DNA from: Tanypteryx hageni
Taxonomy: Eukaryota > Arthropoda > Insecta > Odonata > Petaluridae
Assembly (NCBI GenBank): GCA_028673005.1
Contig: CM054113.1
Span: 213,023,504-213,087,503, forward strand
Reading direction: 5' to 3'
Length of the DNA: 64,000 nt
The notes under the pieces were generated by a model. That model made no database searches. It saw nothing but the letters and a program-made list of their open reading frames with translations, and was not told where the DNA came from. Both the position numbers and the translations under genes were made by a program. The stretch's first letter is position 1; each line of letters opens with the position of its first letter. Below, one piece after another: positions 12,162 through 23,790 of the stretch.

Positions 12162-12705
12162 CTACTTTGCACTTTCCTCATTCAGTGCATACACTTGATT
12201 TGCAATGTTCTCCTGCACAACAACGCCTGGAATTCTGTTTTGCGGGCTGTACGAGGAGGTCAATTTTGTCATATCTAAGGGTTGATAGGACACGACCTTC
12301 ATGAATGCCACATTCCCCACTGGGTCGTCCACCTCCCTTTGGGGGTACACCGTATTTAGCAATTATGTTCTGAACGATGAATCTGCAAAAGTCTAATTGT
12401 GGCAGATCTCTGCCCGACTTTCTATATAAAATCCAAGCATTGTGAACAGAGACATCAATCAGCCATGTAAAAATATCCCACCACCATTTTTTACTCCTAA
12501 TTGAAATGCGGTAAGTGCTCACATTTTCATCCATTTGGTCGACTCCTCCCATGTATTCATTATATTTTCTCATTAGGTTGGTACGAATAACATCGACGTG
12601 TTTTTTCTCACTCTTCGACCAGGGCCGAATTTTTTGAGTAGGGTGAACACTATGTTCAGTCGATGTGATTGTAATAACAGAATTGTCACGCCAACACACA
12701 ACCAA
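12162..12705 (-). pseudogene. piggyBac-like transposase relic B, C-terminal part
   Basis: The minus-strand frame at 12178-12705 has the piggyBac C-terminal signature VCWRDNSV, then YNEYMGGVDQMDENVSTYRI with the third catalytic Asp, SKKWWWDIFTWLID, and NAWILYRKSG. The overlapping frame at 12162-12362 continues the tail after a shift. The N-terminal two thirds are missing upstream of 12705. Sequence clearly differs from relic A, so it is a separate subfamily. A TTAA at 13561-13564 bordered by CCATAACGGG might be the lost 5' end; that is only a guess. Confidence 0.8.
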
Positions 12706-12876
12706 AACTTTCTCCTCATTATTTATTAAGAATTATCCAAAAACAGTCAGGTTTGGCCTTTTACATCGTATATTGTAACAAATTGTTAACAATAACAAAC
12801 AACAATAACAACAATGAGAAATGAAATGAAGTATTAGATGAAATGATGATGTAAATGGGCTGAGAAGGACTACTGG

Positions 12877-13080
12877 TTAGTTTCTCGTTATTGCGGAGCT
12901 GTATGAGGGAAGTGATGAAAACAGGTCAAGGGAGGGAATGAGTGACGGTAGAGAGTTGAAGGATTGAGGGATACGGTAAAACATGGATCTATGGGATATG
13001 GAGAGGCGACATTTGGGTTGATGAAGAAGTCTGAAGTTACGGGTAGGGCAGGGAGGTACCCTAAGAGAAAAAAAGTAGGT
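12877..13080 (-). pseudogene. Possible LINE ORF2 C-terminal tail
   Basis: The minus-strand frame reads RVPPCPTRNFRLL, then HRSMFYRIPQSFNSLP and LDLFSSLPS before a stop at 12877. The arrangement of basic, aromatic and YRIPxxxNSLP residues resembles the extreme C-termini of arthropod non-LTR retrotransposon ORF2 proteins. No RT or nuclease domain is present. It is called from pattern only. Confidence 0.4.
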
Positions 13081-13084
13081 TATG

Positions 13085-13121
13085 ATTATTTTGACTCTCA
13101 ATCCTAGAGAGTCAAAATAAT
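13085..13121. repeat. Perfect 15-bp hairpin
   Basis: ATTATTTTGACTCTC at 13085-13099 is exactly complementary to 13107-13121 with a 7-base loop. Its role is unknown; it may be a transposon tip or transcript 3' structure. Confidence 0.6.
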
Positions 13122-13616
13122 TTCAGAATTGTTACAAACATTACAAAGCTACAGTTAAAGTTCACCTAGTAAATCGTGATACAAAAATGTAACTTATTTT
13201 GCAGGATTGGACTAGTGTTACCATATGGTAACAGACAAAATCATTTCAATAAATGTCCCGTCCTTGTTACTTTTGGCTTTTAATGGTGGCATGTTATGAA
13301 AATGTACATCAAGTTCTATTATAATAGCAAGAGTTTTGTAAAAATAAACATATTACCTTTGAAAAATAAAATATATCTCCGTGCTAGAGAAAAACGAATT
13401 TTGAAAACTGCTAAATTCAAATTGCTATATTTCAGAAAGATAATATTTTGTTTAAAATAAATTTGGCTACGTTTTAAGAAAAAATAACAACTATTACTAT
13501 TACAACTGAATTTAGAAGGGCCTCACAAGTGTTACCATATGGAAATGCTAGTCCATAACGGGTTAATAGTAACTCCCAGGTACATTTATTACTTCTCCAT
13601 ATATAAGCCAATCGTC
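13122..13616. other. AT-rich spacer
   Basis: No gene seen. The string TTACCATATGG occurs at about 13217-13229 and again at 13530-13541 next to ACTAG/CTAGTCC, suggesting a degenerate repeat or subterminal transposon sequence that I cannot assign. Confidence 0.4.
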
Positions 13617-14737
13617 CTAATATGGAAGAAATTTAACGGAAAATCTAGATTCTATTTCCATACCTACACATTTGGCCCATCTTTGCATAATATAGGGTGC
13701 CAAAGTGTGCCCCATGGGCAACCTAATCATCCTAAAATACATATTGTCTGCAAAAATTCCGTAATATCTGCTGGAAGCATCAGAAAGAGGTATCTGGAAA
13801 AAACCGTGACGCAAATCTATTTTTATTAACAGACTATCCCATGGGATAGTCATCACCGCTCGCGCCGCGTCAAATAGGCGAAACCGGGGGGAATTTTATC
13901 TCCCTGTCCATGGCGAAATATCATGTATGAATCTCAAAGTTCCATCACTTTTGGGCACCAAGAATGCTCTAAATGCACAAACAGGTTTCTTCCTGGATAT
14001 TATGTCACTTTTAAGCATTGATTGCAGCAATTGTTTCATAACACTGCTTGCACTAGTCTTCATAAAACACTGGGTGTATCACGGGTTTTGGGGATATACG
14101 CACCATTGCACGAAAGGCTAGTTGCCCAATGGGAATGATATTCAGACAGATAGATTTGTTCAACGGAAGTGGCCACTGGCTCACCTGTCCTTTGATCCGG
14201 AGTGGTGATGATGTCGGGCAGCAAAAGAGAATCTCCAAGCACTGGTCGTGGCGTGCGCCGTTCGTCTATGAGAGGGGGTTCTTTTTCTGGAGGCTCCGCT
14301 GACATGAGATCCCATGTTGGAGGAACCAGAATATTTTCATGTGCCTCACGCAAAAGCGTGAGTTTCGAGAACACCAGTGTAGTTGGAAGGTCGGGCAACT
14401 GGAGCTCCGGAAGTTCGAGCTCGTTGTAAAGGAAGGCGATTAATTCCTCATCCTCTTCAGGTGCTGCCGAGGCCCGCCAGCTCGAAGCCGGCTGATCAGG
14501 AAGGGTCTCGCGGCCTGGCGTAGGCCACCGACTCTCCGCCATGCTGCTGTTCTGGCTGCAGTTACTTACGTGCTCCTCTGCGACCCCTCCTCGCAGCTGG
14601 AGGATTCTTCGCCAGTGTCGGGGCCGCCGGGCGAAAGGGTTGAGTCCGACTCGGTGGTGGCTGCGGTACAAAATCTGGCAGGAGGAGGAGGGTCTCGGCA
14701 TTAGCTGAGTAGTGGGAGAATAGCGGTTTTGGGCCAC
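13617..14737 (-). pseudogene. Reverse transcriptase relic with upstream gag-like region
   Basis: The minus strand carries an upstream 225-residue acidic/Pro-rich frame (14060-14737, unrecognised) followed by RT pieces: AFLVPKSDGTLRFIHDISP near 13920-13990, then KIDLRHGFFQIPLSDASSRY and RLPMGHTLAP in 13617-13856. These are RT motifs before and around the first catalytic Asp. The YxDD region is missing and there are stops between pieces. The spacing fits LTR-type or related elements rather than LINEs, but the clade is unresolved. Confidence 0.65.
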
Positions 14738-14949
14738 TTAATTTATTCAGGTCACGTACAACAATTAACCCATAAACAATACCATAACAAGAGACAATAA
14801 AAATATGTGGTCACCACAAAAGGAAATCAATGTCAAATCTAAAAAAGGAGAGATTTCTTTAAAGGTATTAGTCCTTTCTTGCTACAAGATGAGACATGTT
14901 CAAATTTATAAACAACAGCATAAACAATAGAGGAGAGGTCGGTGCGTGG

Positions 14950-14957
14950 ATATATAT
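14950..14957 (+). promoter_or_regulatory. TATA box of the 15010 gene
   Basis: ATATATAT at 14950-14957 is followed about 25-30 bases later by TTAGTCATTC, an initiator-like string, and then by the ATG at 15010. The spacing is that of a simple RNA polymerase II promoter with a short 5' leader. Promoter activity is inferred. Confidence 0.45.
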
Positions 14958-15009
14958 CCTCCTTCGCGGGGAGATTAGTCATTCTAATTTGGAGATAAAT
15001 CGAAAGAAG

Positions 15010-15607
15010 ATGTCTCCTTTACTCTCCGTGAAAGCCGAACTCGATGGGAAGCATCAGCTAGCCGTGTGTAAACTGAAGGGTAAAGTGAGTAATGTGTACG
15101 AAGTGCTCCTCCCCTTGATGCTGCTAGCTAACAACGAAGAGAAGGATTTAATTCTAAACCTGCATTTTAACGAAAGATGCTATGTGGAATTCAGACATAT
15201 GAACAGAGACATCGATCTAGTGGGACGAAATGTTACATTCTCCGGTTTTGAAAATCCAAAAACGAAAGAGATTGAGCGATTCAATGTGTCTACGGTGGAA
15301 CAGTTGAAGCTCGAGGGAAAGATGTTGGAAATGACAGAGACAGGACCCATCCATCACGTGTCACGTCTACAGAATAATGAAGACGTGGCCGGTGATGTCT
15401 TCAGATGAAGATCTTATTAGCCGTGGAATGGGATCTGTAGCATTTGATGGTGATCAACCAGACGGTGCTTTCACCCCACCCATGACATTTTCAACTGGAC
15501 AGAAGTCTAGAATCAACTACCAAAAAGCATACGATAACCGAGAAGAGCTTTTACAATCGTATATTTTTATACTAAATGTTGTACCATCGAGCATTACTCT
15601 GTTTTGA
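15010..15607 (+). CDS. Unrecognised compact gene, one frame change
   Basis: Starting at ATG 15010 (MSPLLSVKAELDGKHQ...), 132 codons run to a TGA at 15408. The frame stays open upstream to 14896, but the TATA box favours 15010. A second frame at 15377-15607 starts with acidic SSDEDLISRG and ends in hydrophobic FILNVVPSSITLF. Together they look like one roughly 190-residue protein with a frame change near 15385-15405. No known domain is recognised. The N-terminal 120 residues alternate hydrophobic and polar positions as in a beta-rich fold. TATA, short leader and a poly(A) signal overlapping the stop make it look like a compact viral or retrogene-like unit. Confidence 0.5.
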
Positions 15608-15612
15608 ATAAA
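15607..15612 (+). terminator. Poly(A) signal AATAAA
   Basis: AATAAA begins at the last base of the TGA stop (15605-15607). It is consistent with 3' end formation for the preceding gene. Confidence 0.5.
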
Positions 15613-15681
15613 AAGAATTTAAAAAAATCTTGTTATTATTTTAATTATCCTACCCTTGGTGATAGAGAGAGAAAAAAAATA

Positions 15682-15754
15682 TATCGAAACTGGGATTTTA
15701 ACCGGGGACCTTTAGATCTTCAATCCACCGCTCTCCCAACCGAGCTATTTCTTT
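15682..15754 (-). tRNA. tRNA-Phe(GAA)-like sequence, probably a pseudogene
   Basis: On the minus strand, TAGCTCGGTTGGGAGAGC is a normal A box/D arm, and TGAAGAT is the anticodon loop with GAA, followed by CTAAAGGTC as in animal tRNA-Phe. The 73-base span closes with an acceptor stem that has two mismatches. The T stem also has two mismatches and the T loop has lost the invariant TTCGA. It is therefore a decayed tRNA gene or tRNA-derived repeat rather than a working tRNA. Confidence 0.6.
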
Positions 15755-16052
15755 CTTTTTTTTAACAATCATAGAATTTATTTAACATTTTTTAACGTAC
15801 AGCATATTTTCAGAGAAAAAATTTTGCACCCTAAAATTTAAAGAACAGCGAGCAATATAAATGACCAGAATAAAAAGCTGTTTGGACAAAGCAATTTGCA
15901 CAGCTCTGCCCACTGGTTTTAAATTATAGGTAAAAATACATACGAGTACATATACATACCTAACCATATCTATATATACACATATATGCACGTACGACTA
16001 TACATATTCATACACATACCCATTCACATACTCATACACACCTTTAAATATT

Positions 16053-18011
16053 TTAGTTCTTATTGTCTAGCATTTCTATAATTAGCACTTCTTTGAGCGA
16101 TTCAAATTTTTTACACTCTGCACTTTTTAATTCCGTGTGTAGTTTCTTTATAAAACTCTTCTTTGAACCAATTTCACTTTTATTTATCCATTCTACTCCT
16201 TTCGCCACCAGCCACACCATCGCATTGTTTTTCACTTTTGGGAATATTTTAAAATCTAGATATAAAAGTTTCTTATTGTGTATGTCACCTTCCTCGAAGA
16301 TATTGATTCTCTTGTATGATCGTCTAATCACATTCCAGATTTCTTTCGATGCGCCACATGTCGTGTACGTCTGCGTCGTCCCTTCCACAGATACTGCACT
16401 TTTTGTCGACCTTCAGTCCTATTTTCCATTTTCTGTGGTTTGTCATTTGTAGTCTGTTTACTATTATATAAAATTGGCTTTTTTGTATCATTGTCAGTTT
16501 CTTATTACTCATGTTTGTCCATGTGTTTTTCCAGTATATCGTGGTGTCCTTGTCTACTATAGTCGGTGTCTCTTCGTTTCTCTCCATGAACACCTTATAG
16601 AGTGCTTTCATCGTGGTTGTCGCTCCGTTTGGTAGTCCTTCTATTATCGTCATTAGTTTATTTATGGAGTTTTTCATTTTGTATTTGTCTTGTGTCAGGT
16701 CCATATATTGTTTCGTCAGGGTTTTGCCGTTTCGTCTTCTCCAGTCATCGTTTTTATAGCTTGTTTCTTCCAAAATGCGTCACACTTGTGTCTCATGTCG
16801 ATAAGGCCCAGACCCCCTTTTTCTGGCGGTAGGCACGATTGTTTGCAGCTTGTTTTAATCGGCTGCCCTTCCCACAGGAACCATCCTGTTTTTTACGGCT
16901 CCGGCGCCGTGTTCATTCGTCAGTGGGAAGATCTGTCCATGATACCACCATCGTGCTAGGTTGTTGATTGTCAGGACCTTTTGAAGGAGGCATAGGCATT
17001 TCGCTCTCATGTTGGCAGTCGTCCTTTTTAAGTCCGTCAGTCTCTCTTCCCAATTGGCTTTTATTGTCTGGTCTATGTCTCCCGTCCATTTCATCCCTAA
17101 TATTTTTAGTTTGTCAACTTTCTGAAAGACATTGTCGTGGATTTTCGTGGATCCCGCTATGTCCATCAGTTTCGTTTTGTTGAGATTTATCGTCTGTCCG
17201 GAAATCAGTTCGTATTCGCTGAATATTCATTTTGTCGTTTGTAAGTCCCTTTCCGAGGAGAGGAGGATTGTCACGTCGTCCGCATAAGCGATGCACGCGA
17301 CTCTCTCCCCACCCATTCGGAAGCCGTCTAATTCTCATCGGAGCCTTGCCAACAATGGTTCTAAAGTTATGGCGAACAGGTGCATCGATAAGGGGCATCC
17401 CTGTCGCACGGAGTTGGCGATGGCAATAGGCTCTGTCAGTCTCCCGTTTACGTTTATTCTTGTCTTTATGTCCTTGGTGATCAGTTTGACTATGTCTATC
17501 ATATTGTCTGGATAGCCCATTTTCTCCATCGTCTTTGTCAGAAACGAGAATCGCACTCTGTCGAAGGCATTTTTTAAGTCGACGCTCATCAACGTGACGT
17601 CACCGCTCCTGCGATTGTTGGCTATCGTGTAAACGTCCCGCATTGTTGATAGAGCGTCGATTATATTTCGTCCTTTGACTGCCACGTATTGGTCTTTTCC
17701 TATTACGTCACCCATGGTATAGTCTAGTCTTTTTTAATAATCTTCGCGAAGATTTTGTAATCTGTACACAGTAGCGTTACCGGTCGGTAGTCTGTCACCT
17801 TTTTCCCACGAGCAGTCTTGGGAATAAGGGTCATTATTCCTTCTCTCTGCGAGTCTCCCAGTCTGGGAATTTTCTCCATTCCTCATAATTTTTATAAAGT
17901 CGTCTTTTATAATTGACCAGCACCGTTTGAAGAATTCGTAGGGAATACCATCTATCCCCGGCGATTTCTTCGGCGGGAGCGAGTCTATTACTGTTTCTAT
18001 TTCGTCAATCG
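16053..18011 (-). pseudogene. LINE A ORF2, RT and C-terminal part
   Basis: Continues the ORF2 frame from the 3' side of the LINE B insertion. It has the RT motif SPGIDGIPYEFF (about 17930-17965), an ALSTMRDVYTIAN...VDLKNAFDRV block with the first RT Asp (17335-17715), SVRQGCPLS, AYADDVTILLSS with the YxDD catalytic pair (about 17260-17300), then LGMKWTGDI (16855-17166). The C-terminal part (16053-16773) has CSICGRDDADVHDMW. Several frame shifts and stops break it. The sequence is closest in style to L1/Tx1-type ORF2. Confidence 0.8.
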
Positions 18012-18024
18012 TAATTTCGTTTCC
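18012..18024. repeat. Left target-site duplication of LINE B
   Basis: TAATTTCGTTTCC, identical to 21148-21160. Both copies lie in LINE A ORF2, and removing one copy plus the insert rejoins the LINE A frame. Confidence 0.9.
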
Positions 18025-21000
18025 CTACTCATGGAAGATATAACATCAGCAGCTATCAAAAGTATCCCCCGGTCCTCAGGTAAAATTCGGCATGCTCATG
18101 TTCCTTGGTGGAATGAGGAGTGTGCCGAGGCAATCCGTAGGCAAAAGAAGGCCCTACGGATATTTCAGAGGTACCCAACAAGTACAAACTTGGCAGCCTT
18201 TAGACGGTTAAGGGCGAAGGCCCGGCAAACAATTAAGGATGCTAAAAAGGTCTCCTGGATGAAATATGTAACTTCCATAAACCACAGAACACCAATAGCA
18301 CAGATCTGGTCAAAGGTGAGAAGTATCTCAGGCTTAGGACATGTATCTCCAGTCACTGCCCTGGAAATAGGTGGCCGCATAGAAACATCCATGCCAAAAA
18401 TCGTTGAAGCTTTCGGCCTTTACTATGCTGATATTAGCAGCACAGCAAATTACGATCAGGCTTTCTTAACCATCAAACGCAATGCGGAGCGTTGCAGCCT
18501 TGACTTTGAGAGAGGTAGCAATGCTGATCCATACAATGATGCCTTCTCGTTATGGGAGTTAACCTCCGCTATCAAGGAAACCAAGGGTTCCAGCCCAGGA
18601 GTAGATGAGATCCACAATGCTTTCCTCCGCAACCTCCCAATTTCGAGTTTAAGGAATTTATTAGACACCTTTAACCAGATTTGGAGTGAAGGAAGTTTCC
18701 CGGTGGACTGGCGTGAATCCATTGTGATTCCAATCCCTAAACAGGGCAGGGAAAAGAAAGTTACTTCGAACTTCCGTCCTATATCCCTTACTAGCTGCCT
18801 GTCCAAGCTAATGGAAACAATGGTTAATAGACGGCTGATTTGGTTCCTTGAGTGCCGAAACCTCTTTTCAAACACCCAGTGTGGCTTCAGACATGGAAGA
18901 TCCACAACGGACTATTTAGTTCGAATTGACAACTTTATCCAGGAGGCCTTCCTCCTGGGCCAGCATGTAATAGCCGTATTCTTTGATATTGAAAAGGCAT
19001 ATGATAAGACATGGCGGCACAAGATATTAAAGACTTTACACGACTGGGCATTTCGCGGTAATCTTCCAATTTTCATTCGCAACTTCTTAGCAAACCGTGT
19101 ATTCAGGGTACGAATTGGCAAGTGTTTATCACGCCCCTTTAACTTGGAGAATGGTGTGCCTCAAGGGTCAGTCTTAAGCGTCACACTCTTCGCGATTGCC
19201 ATTAATGACGTTGTCAGGTGTATTACATCCCCGGTGTTGGCAACGTTATATGTCGACGATCTGGCAATATTTTGCCGATCTGTGAAACAGGTCTGCAGAG
19301 CATCAAATTCAGTTGACGCTGAACCGCCTCAAACATTGGGCTCAATCTAATGGCTTCAATTTCTCCAAGGAGAAGACCAAATGCATACATTTTTACAGGG
19401 GCAGAGGCATGTATCCTCAACCTAGTTTGCGCCTTGGACGAACACCTCTAAAATTTGTTGAGACCATCCGATTTCTTGGTTTGGTGTTTGACAGGAAATT
19501 GAACTGGAGGGCTCACATCTGCAGTCTTAAGGATAAGTGTTTACGATCACTAAATATTTTAAGATTTTTAACTAATTCAAATTGGGGCGCAGACCGCACA
19601 TCAATGCTTCTCCTTTACAGAGCGTTAATACGGTCTAAACTTGATTACGGGTCCATTATCTACGCCTCAGGAAGAGTAACATACCTACCACCACTTTTGA
19701 CTGTTCATAATTTAGGACTCCATCTGGCTACTGGAGCATTCAGAACCAGTCCGGTACAAAGTATTTATTGTGAAGCAAGTGAACCTCCTCTGGAGACACG
19801 CCGAAAGATTTTAACCTTTAATTATGCAGCGAAAGTTTTGTCTTGGAGGACACATCCTTGTTTTGATATTATTTTTAGTCCGTGTTTTATGGATGTTTTT
19901 AATCGTCGACCTAGAGTAACTTTACCATTAGGGGTGCGCTTTCACAATTTTATTAATGAGACTGGTTTTACTCTACCGGATATGTATCCTAGTGGTTTTA
20001 TAAAAATGCCACCATGGCAGGTTCCACAACCCAAGGTTTTATTTAATATGACAAGGTACTCTAAGGCCGACACTAACCCTTCTGTTTTTATTAATATCCT
20101 GAACGAAATGCTTGCATCAAAACCGGGCATTATCCCCATCTATACAGATGGCTCTAAGACGAAGGAGGTCTGTGGATGCGCTGCTACATCTACTGCTCTG
20201 GGAACCAGAAAGGTGAAGCTGCACCCAAGGTGTAGCATATTCACAGCGGAGCTTATTGCATTAAAAACTGCCTTGGAGATGATCGAGTCAAGAAACATGT
20301 CATATTTGATATGTTCTGACTCGAGAAGCACTCTTCAATCTCTAGCGCTTTTCTCTTCTCTGCACCCAGTAGTTCAATATATTCACTCTACCCTCACCTC
20401 CATTGTATCTAGAGGTAATACAGTGACATTCGTATGGGTTCCTGGACACACCGGGATTCCAGGGAATGAGAAAGCAGATGCAGCTGCAAAGGATGCCTTG
20501 GCGAAGCCAAAAGTTGACTTGGAACTCATCCCTTCTCAAGATGCAAAGCATATTTTTAAGACCATAGCAATCAAAGAATGGGCTACATCTTGGGAAGGTC
20601 TGGTCGGAAACAAACTGCGGGAAATCAAGACCAACATTGCGCCTTGGAAGTCTTCTGTGAGGAACAATAGACGGGAGGAAGTCATTTTGACACGGTTAAG
20701 GATAGGCCACTGTGCCTTGACCCACTCTTATTTATTTACCACAGAGAAAATTCCGCCCAGGTGCGAAGAATGTGACTCCCTTTTATCTGTAAGGCACCTC
20801 CTCACCGAATGCACAAAGCACAATGCCATCAGACGCAGGCTTGACATGGCAGCAGACTTAGCAACTATACTTTCGGACAACTATATTAATGTGCAGACCA
20901 TTTTAGAGTTCTTAAGAGAGGCAAATCTGCTCCATCTAATTTAATTTTCATAAATGACTCCAGAAGTCCTGTTTTTAGTCTAATTTTATACAATTTTAAT

Positions 21001-21147
21001 ATTTTTACGTTTATATACTTTTATAGTTATTTTGATGCTTATTTTTGTACTTGAGTATTTATACATTTATACATATTATTTAAGTAAGAAAGGTGCAAAA
21101 TGACCTCTGCTGTCGATGCACCTCTAAAAACACACTACTACTACTAC
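18025..21147 (+). mobile_element. 5'-truncated LINE B (I/Jockey-type with RNase H) inserted in LINE A
   Basis: The 3.1-kb insert is bounded by perfect 13-bp target-site duplications. Its 5' end is truncated inside ORF2, before RT, so endonuclease and ORF1 are missing. The 3' end is a (ACT)n/(CTA)n tail at about 21133-21147, as in some I-group LINEs that end in short repeats instead of poly(A). The insertion is younger than LINE A. Confidence 0.9.
18031..20944 (+). pseudogene. LINE B ORF2: reverse transcriptase plus RNase H
   Basis: The frame at 18031-19350 holds the RT domain: SSPGVDEIHN, FRPISLTSCLSKLMETM, FGFRHGRST-like QCGFRHGRSTTDYL, FFDIEKAYDK (first Asp), NGVPQGSVLS, and YVDDLAIF (catalytic YxDD). 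A one-base shift near 19290-19320 moves to 19313-20944, which continues the thumb (FLGLVFDRKLNWRAHI) and carries RNase H: IYTDGSKT, AELIALKTALE, CSDSRSTLQ and HTGIPGNEKADAAAK, with all four catalytic acidic positions visible. It ends with a CxxC-H-C motif (CEECDSLLSVRHLLTEC). RNase H plus the 3' motif places it in the I group. It is nearly intact apart from truncation and the one shift. Confidence 0.9.
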
Positions 21148-21160
21148 TAATTTCGTTTCC
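21148..21160. repeat. Right target-site duplication of LINE B
   Basis: TAATTTCGTTTCC, identical to 18012-18024, immediately after the (ACT)n tail. Confidence 0.9.
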
Positions 21161-22496
21161 TAGTCTCCTAATGGATGCGTCTGTCAATTTGGGGATATCG
21201 TTTGGGAGGTCATACGTGGCATCGTCGTCATGATTTGTCTCTCTCCCGAATAAGTCTTTGTAATGTTTTGCGAAGGTATTCGCTATTTCGTCGGGGCTAT
21301 CCGTCGTCGAGCCGTCTTCGTTTTCGATTTCATCAATGTCTCTAGTTTTCCTTCTCTTTAACAGTTTCCCGTAGTGGTACACTGTTTTAGTCTCTTCTTC
21401 TATTGTCATGTCATCTTTCATTTCGTAGTCCAAGAGTTTCGTCTTTTCTTTTCGAAGGCTCAGTAATTTGTCTTTCACTTCTTTCATCGCTAGCACGTCC
21501 GTCTTACCTTGGTCCGCCTCCTTCTGTAAGTCTTTGAGGACGTCCGTGTAAAAATTGAACGTCTCTCTCCGTTCGTCTCATGCTCTAAAGGATTCTTTCG
21601 AGAAGAATTTTTTAATTCTCCCCTTTCCTTCTTTCTCCCACCATTCAGTCATACCGGAGTACGAGCCCACCGTTTCCATCCATCTTTTCCATTTCAACGC
21701 AAATTTTTCGATCGTCTCGTCGCTGTCGAGGAGAGAGAGGTCGATTCTCCACCGCCTTCTTTTGTCTTTTGTCCGTGTTTCGTTTTATGACCTGCGATTT
21801 TACGCTCACCAGCACGGCATGGTGGTCTGTAAAGATTGCCGGCCGCACGTCGTAGTCCGCGAGCGATGACGTCAGGTCGTTCGTCGCGTATATCCTGTCG
21901 ATTCTAGTCGCGTTCATTGTCCCTATTTTCGTAAACCTTACGCTCGTTTGTTCGACAATGTCGGACGCGTCTTTTAAGTCGAGTCGCGTCACCAAGTCTT
22001 CTAGCGTTCGGTTTGTCGGGTATTTGTCTTTCGTCGAGTTGGCCGTGCTATCTTCCGCTCTGACGATTGCGTTGAAGTCGCCCGCCATCACGGCGTGACC
22101 AAGGAGCTTTGGGTAGTAAGACGCAATCGTCTCGCGGAAGAACGTGTTCCGCTCCTTACGGTTTCGCTCGCCGGCGGGAGCGTAGATGTTAATCATGGAA
22201 ATACCATTCCATTCGGCAGAAATTATTCTACCGGACGGATCGTATTCCACATTAGTCATGCGTAAGTTATTGCCACAAACAAATCCCGTCCCTCTGTCTT
22301 TGGGTCCCGAGTTAATGTAGCTCGTGAGTCCAGTTTTTTTTGTCAGGTCCATCTGTCGTACCTCCTGCAGGAAGCAGATGTCAACGTCGTTTGTCAAGAT
22401 GAAGTCTTTTAGGGTGAGTAGTTTGTCGTCATTTGTCACACCGTTGATATTAATAGCCGCTATTGTCACGTTGTCTTTTGTGAGTATGTCCATCAT
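21161..22496 (-). pseudogene. LINE A ORF2, endonuclease and linker part
   Basis: The frame at 21645-22496 begins near MMDILTKDNVTIAAININGV and has APE endonuclease motifs: ININGV (Asn), CFLQEVRQ (Glu), INIYAPAG, MAGDFNAIV (Asp, Asn), RIDRIYAT, and FTDHHAVLV (Asp-His pair). The linker continues at 21161-21496 with DGSTTDSPDEIANTFAKHYKDLFG, typical of the segment before RT. The frame then reaches the LINE B insertion at RLGNEI. A frame change lies between 21500 and 21640. Confidence 0.85.
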
Positions 22497-22595
22497 TGGG
22501 TGAGAAGTTGTTTACCTTTTGCTTTTATTTTCTCGTTCTTCCCTTTGGGTGCTTTCGGTGGTTTGCAGGTTGGCTGGGAGTCCCTGGAGGGCGGG

Positions 22596-23790
22596 TCAGC
22601 AGAGCTTCCCTCCTCCCTCTCCTTCCATCCTAACGGCATCTCCTGCTTCTCCCTCCCCCTGGACGGGAACGGCCGGGGTTCTCACGCTCTCTCTGATCTT
22701 TCCCCCGTTCGCCTCCTCGCACGTGTCCGTCTCCATGTAACTCTCCTCCCCCGCGGAAGAGGTCAGATCTTCGTTGTTGCTTCCCGTGGTGGCCAGGCCG
22801 AAGGGTTCTCTCGCCCTTGGGCATTTCGTTATGGTTGGGGCCGGAACGGTGCGTCTCCTCCTCATCCTCCTCTTCGGAGAAATCCCCTTCCCCCCTTCTT
22901 CGGCACGGACAGACTCCTTGGCGGCCTCGTTGATGGCGGGACCCTCATTTCCGCCCTCACTCCCCTGGTTTCCGTCCAGCGCTGGGGATTTTATCTCTAT
23001 GGGGCCGTCAGGGATTCCCTCTGAGGCCGAAACTTTCTCTTTTTCTTCCCTTGCAGTCGGAACCTCTCTTTCATTTCCGGCCATATCGGCGGGAATCGAG
23101 GGGGTGGGCGACTCCTCCGCATCTTCGGCGGCTCCGCTGTCTATGGGCGGGGTAGGGGAGTGCGCTGCGCTCTCTGCGGAGGTCCTTTTGGCACCTCTGT
23201 GCAATATGTCAGCGTAGCGGGTCCCCGTCCCATTGGTCCTTTTCTCGTGGCATTCGGCTCGCAGGTGATCCGCGCTTCCGCAAGTGGAGCAGGTCTTCGC
23301 CTGGCCATCGTAGACGATGACCGCTCTCTCCCCGTCCACACTAATATAGGATGGGACTGGCTTTTTCATCACCATCCTAATAGTGCGGGTTCCTGTTTTA
23401 GCGGGGATGAAACCCACTCCATCCCAAATGCTCTCCTCGTACTTTAGCACCTTCCCAAATTTTGCCAGCTCCAGGATCACCGACGACGATGGCGTCTTGA
23501 AAGGGAGATACAGAACTTTCACATTGACAATTCTCCCATTCGCAGACTCCAGGGTCACGAAGCTGTTATCACCGGTTGATCCCGGAAAAGACACCCGCTC
23601 GCCGAAATGTCCAATCACAGCTTCGCAGATAGCGTCATTCTGCAGCTTCACAAAGACATTTTTTTATATGACCACCAACTGGACGCCGATGATATCCTCC
23701 ACAGAGATTTCCAGCTTTTCCACAATAAATTTGTGAATTTATCGTAGTCGGCCTCTCGGGCACATTGTTGAAATTAATCAACAAAGTGCT
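22596..23790 (-). pseudogene. LINE A ORF1, zinc-knuckle RNA-binding protein
   Basis: The minus frame at 22596-23651 encodes about 350 residues with one CCHC knuckle (CSTCGSADHLRAEC) near residue 125 and a long charged, Pro/Glu-rich C-terminal half. The true start is upstream: the same frame is open beyond a stop at about 23660 (region with VEKLEISVEDIIGVQ), so one nonsense codon separates N-terminal and main parts. In LINEs this protein coats the RNA in the ribonucleoprotein. Confidence 0.75.

Noticed and set aside
22500..23447. Several plus-strand open frames over 90 codons
   Set aside because: They are antisense to the GC-rich LINE A ORF1 with its zinc knuckle; composition explains the open frames.
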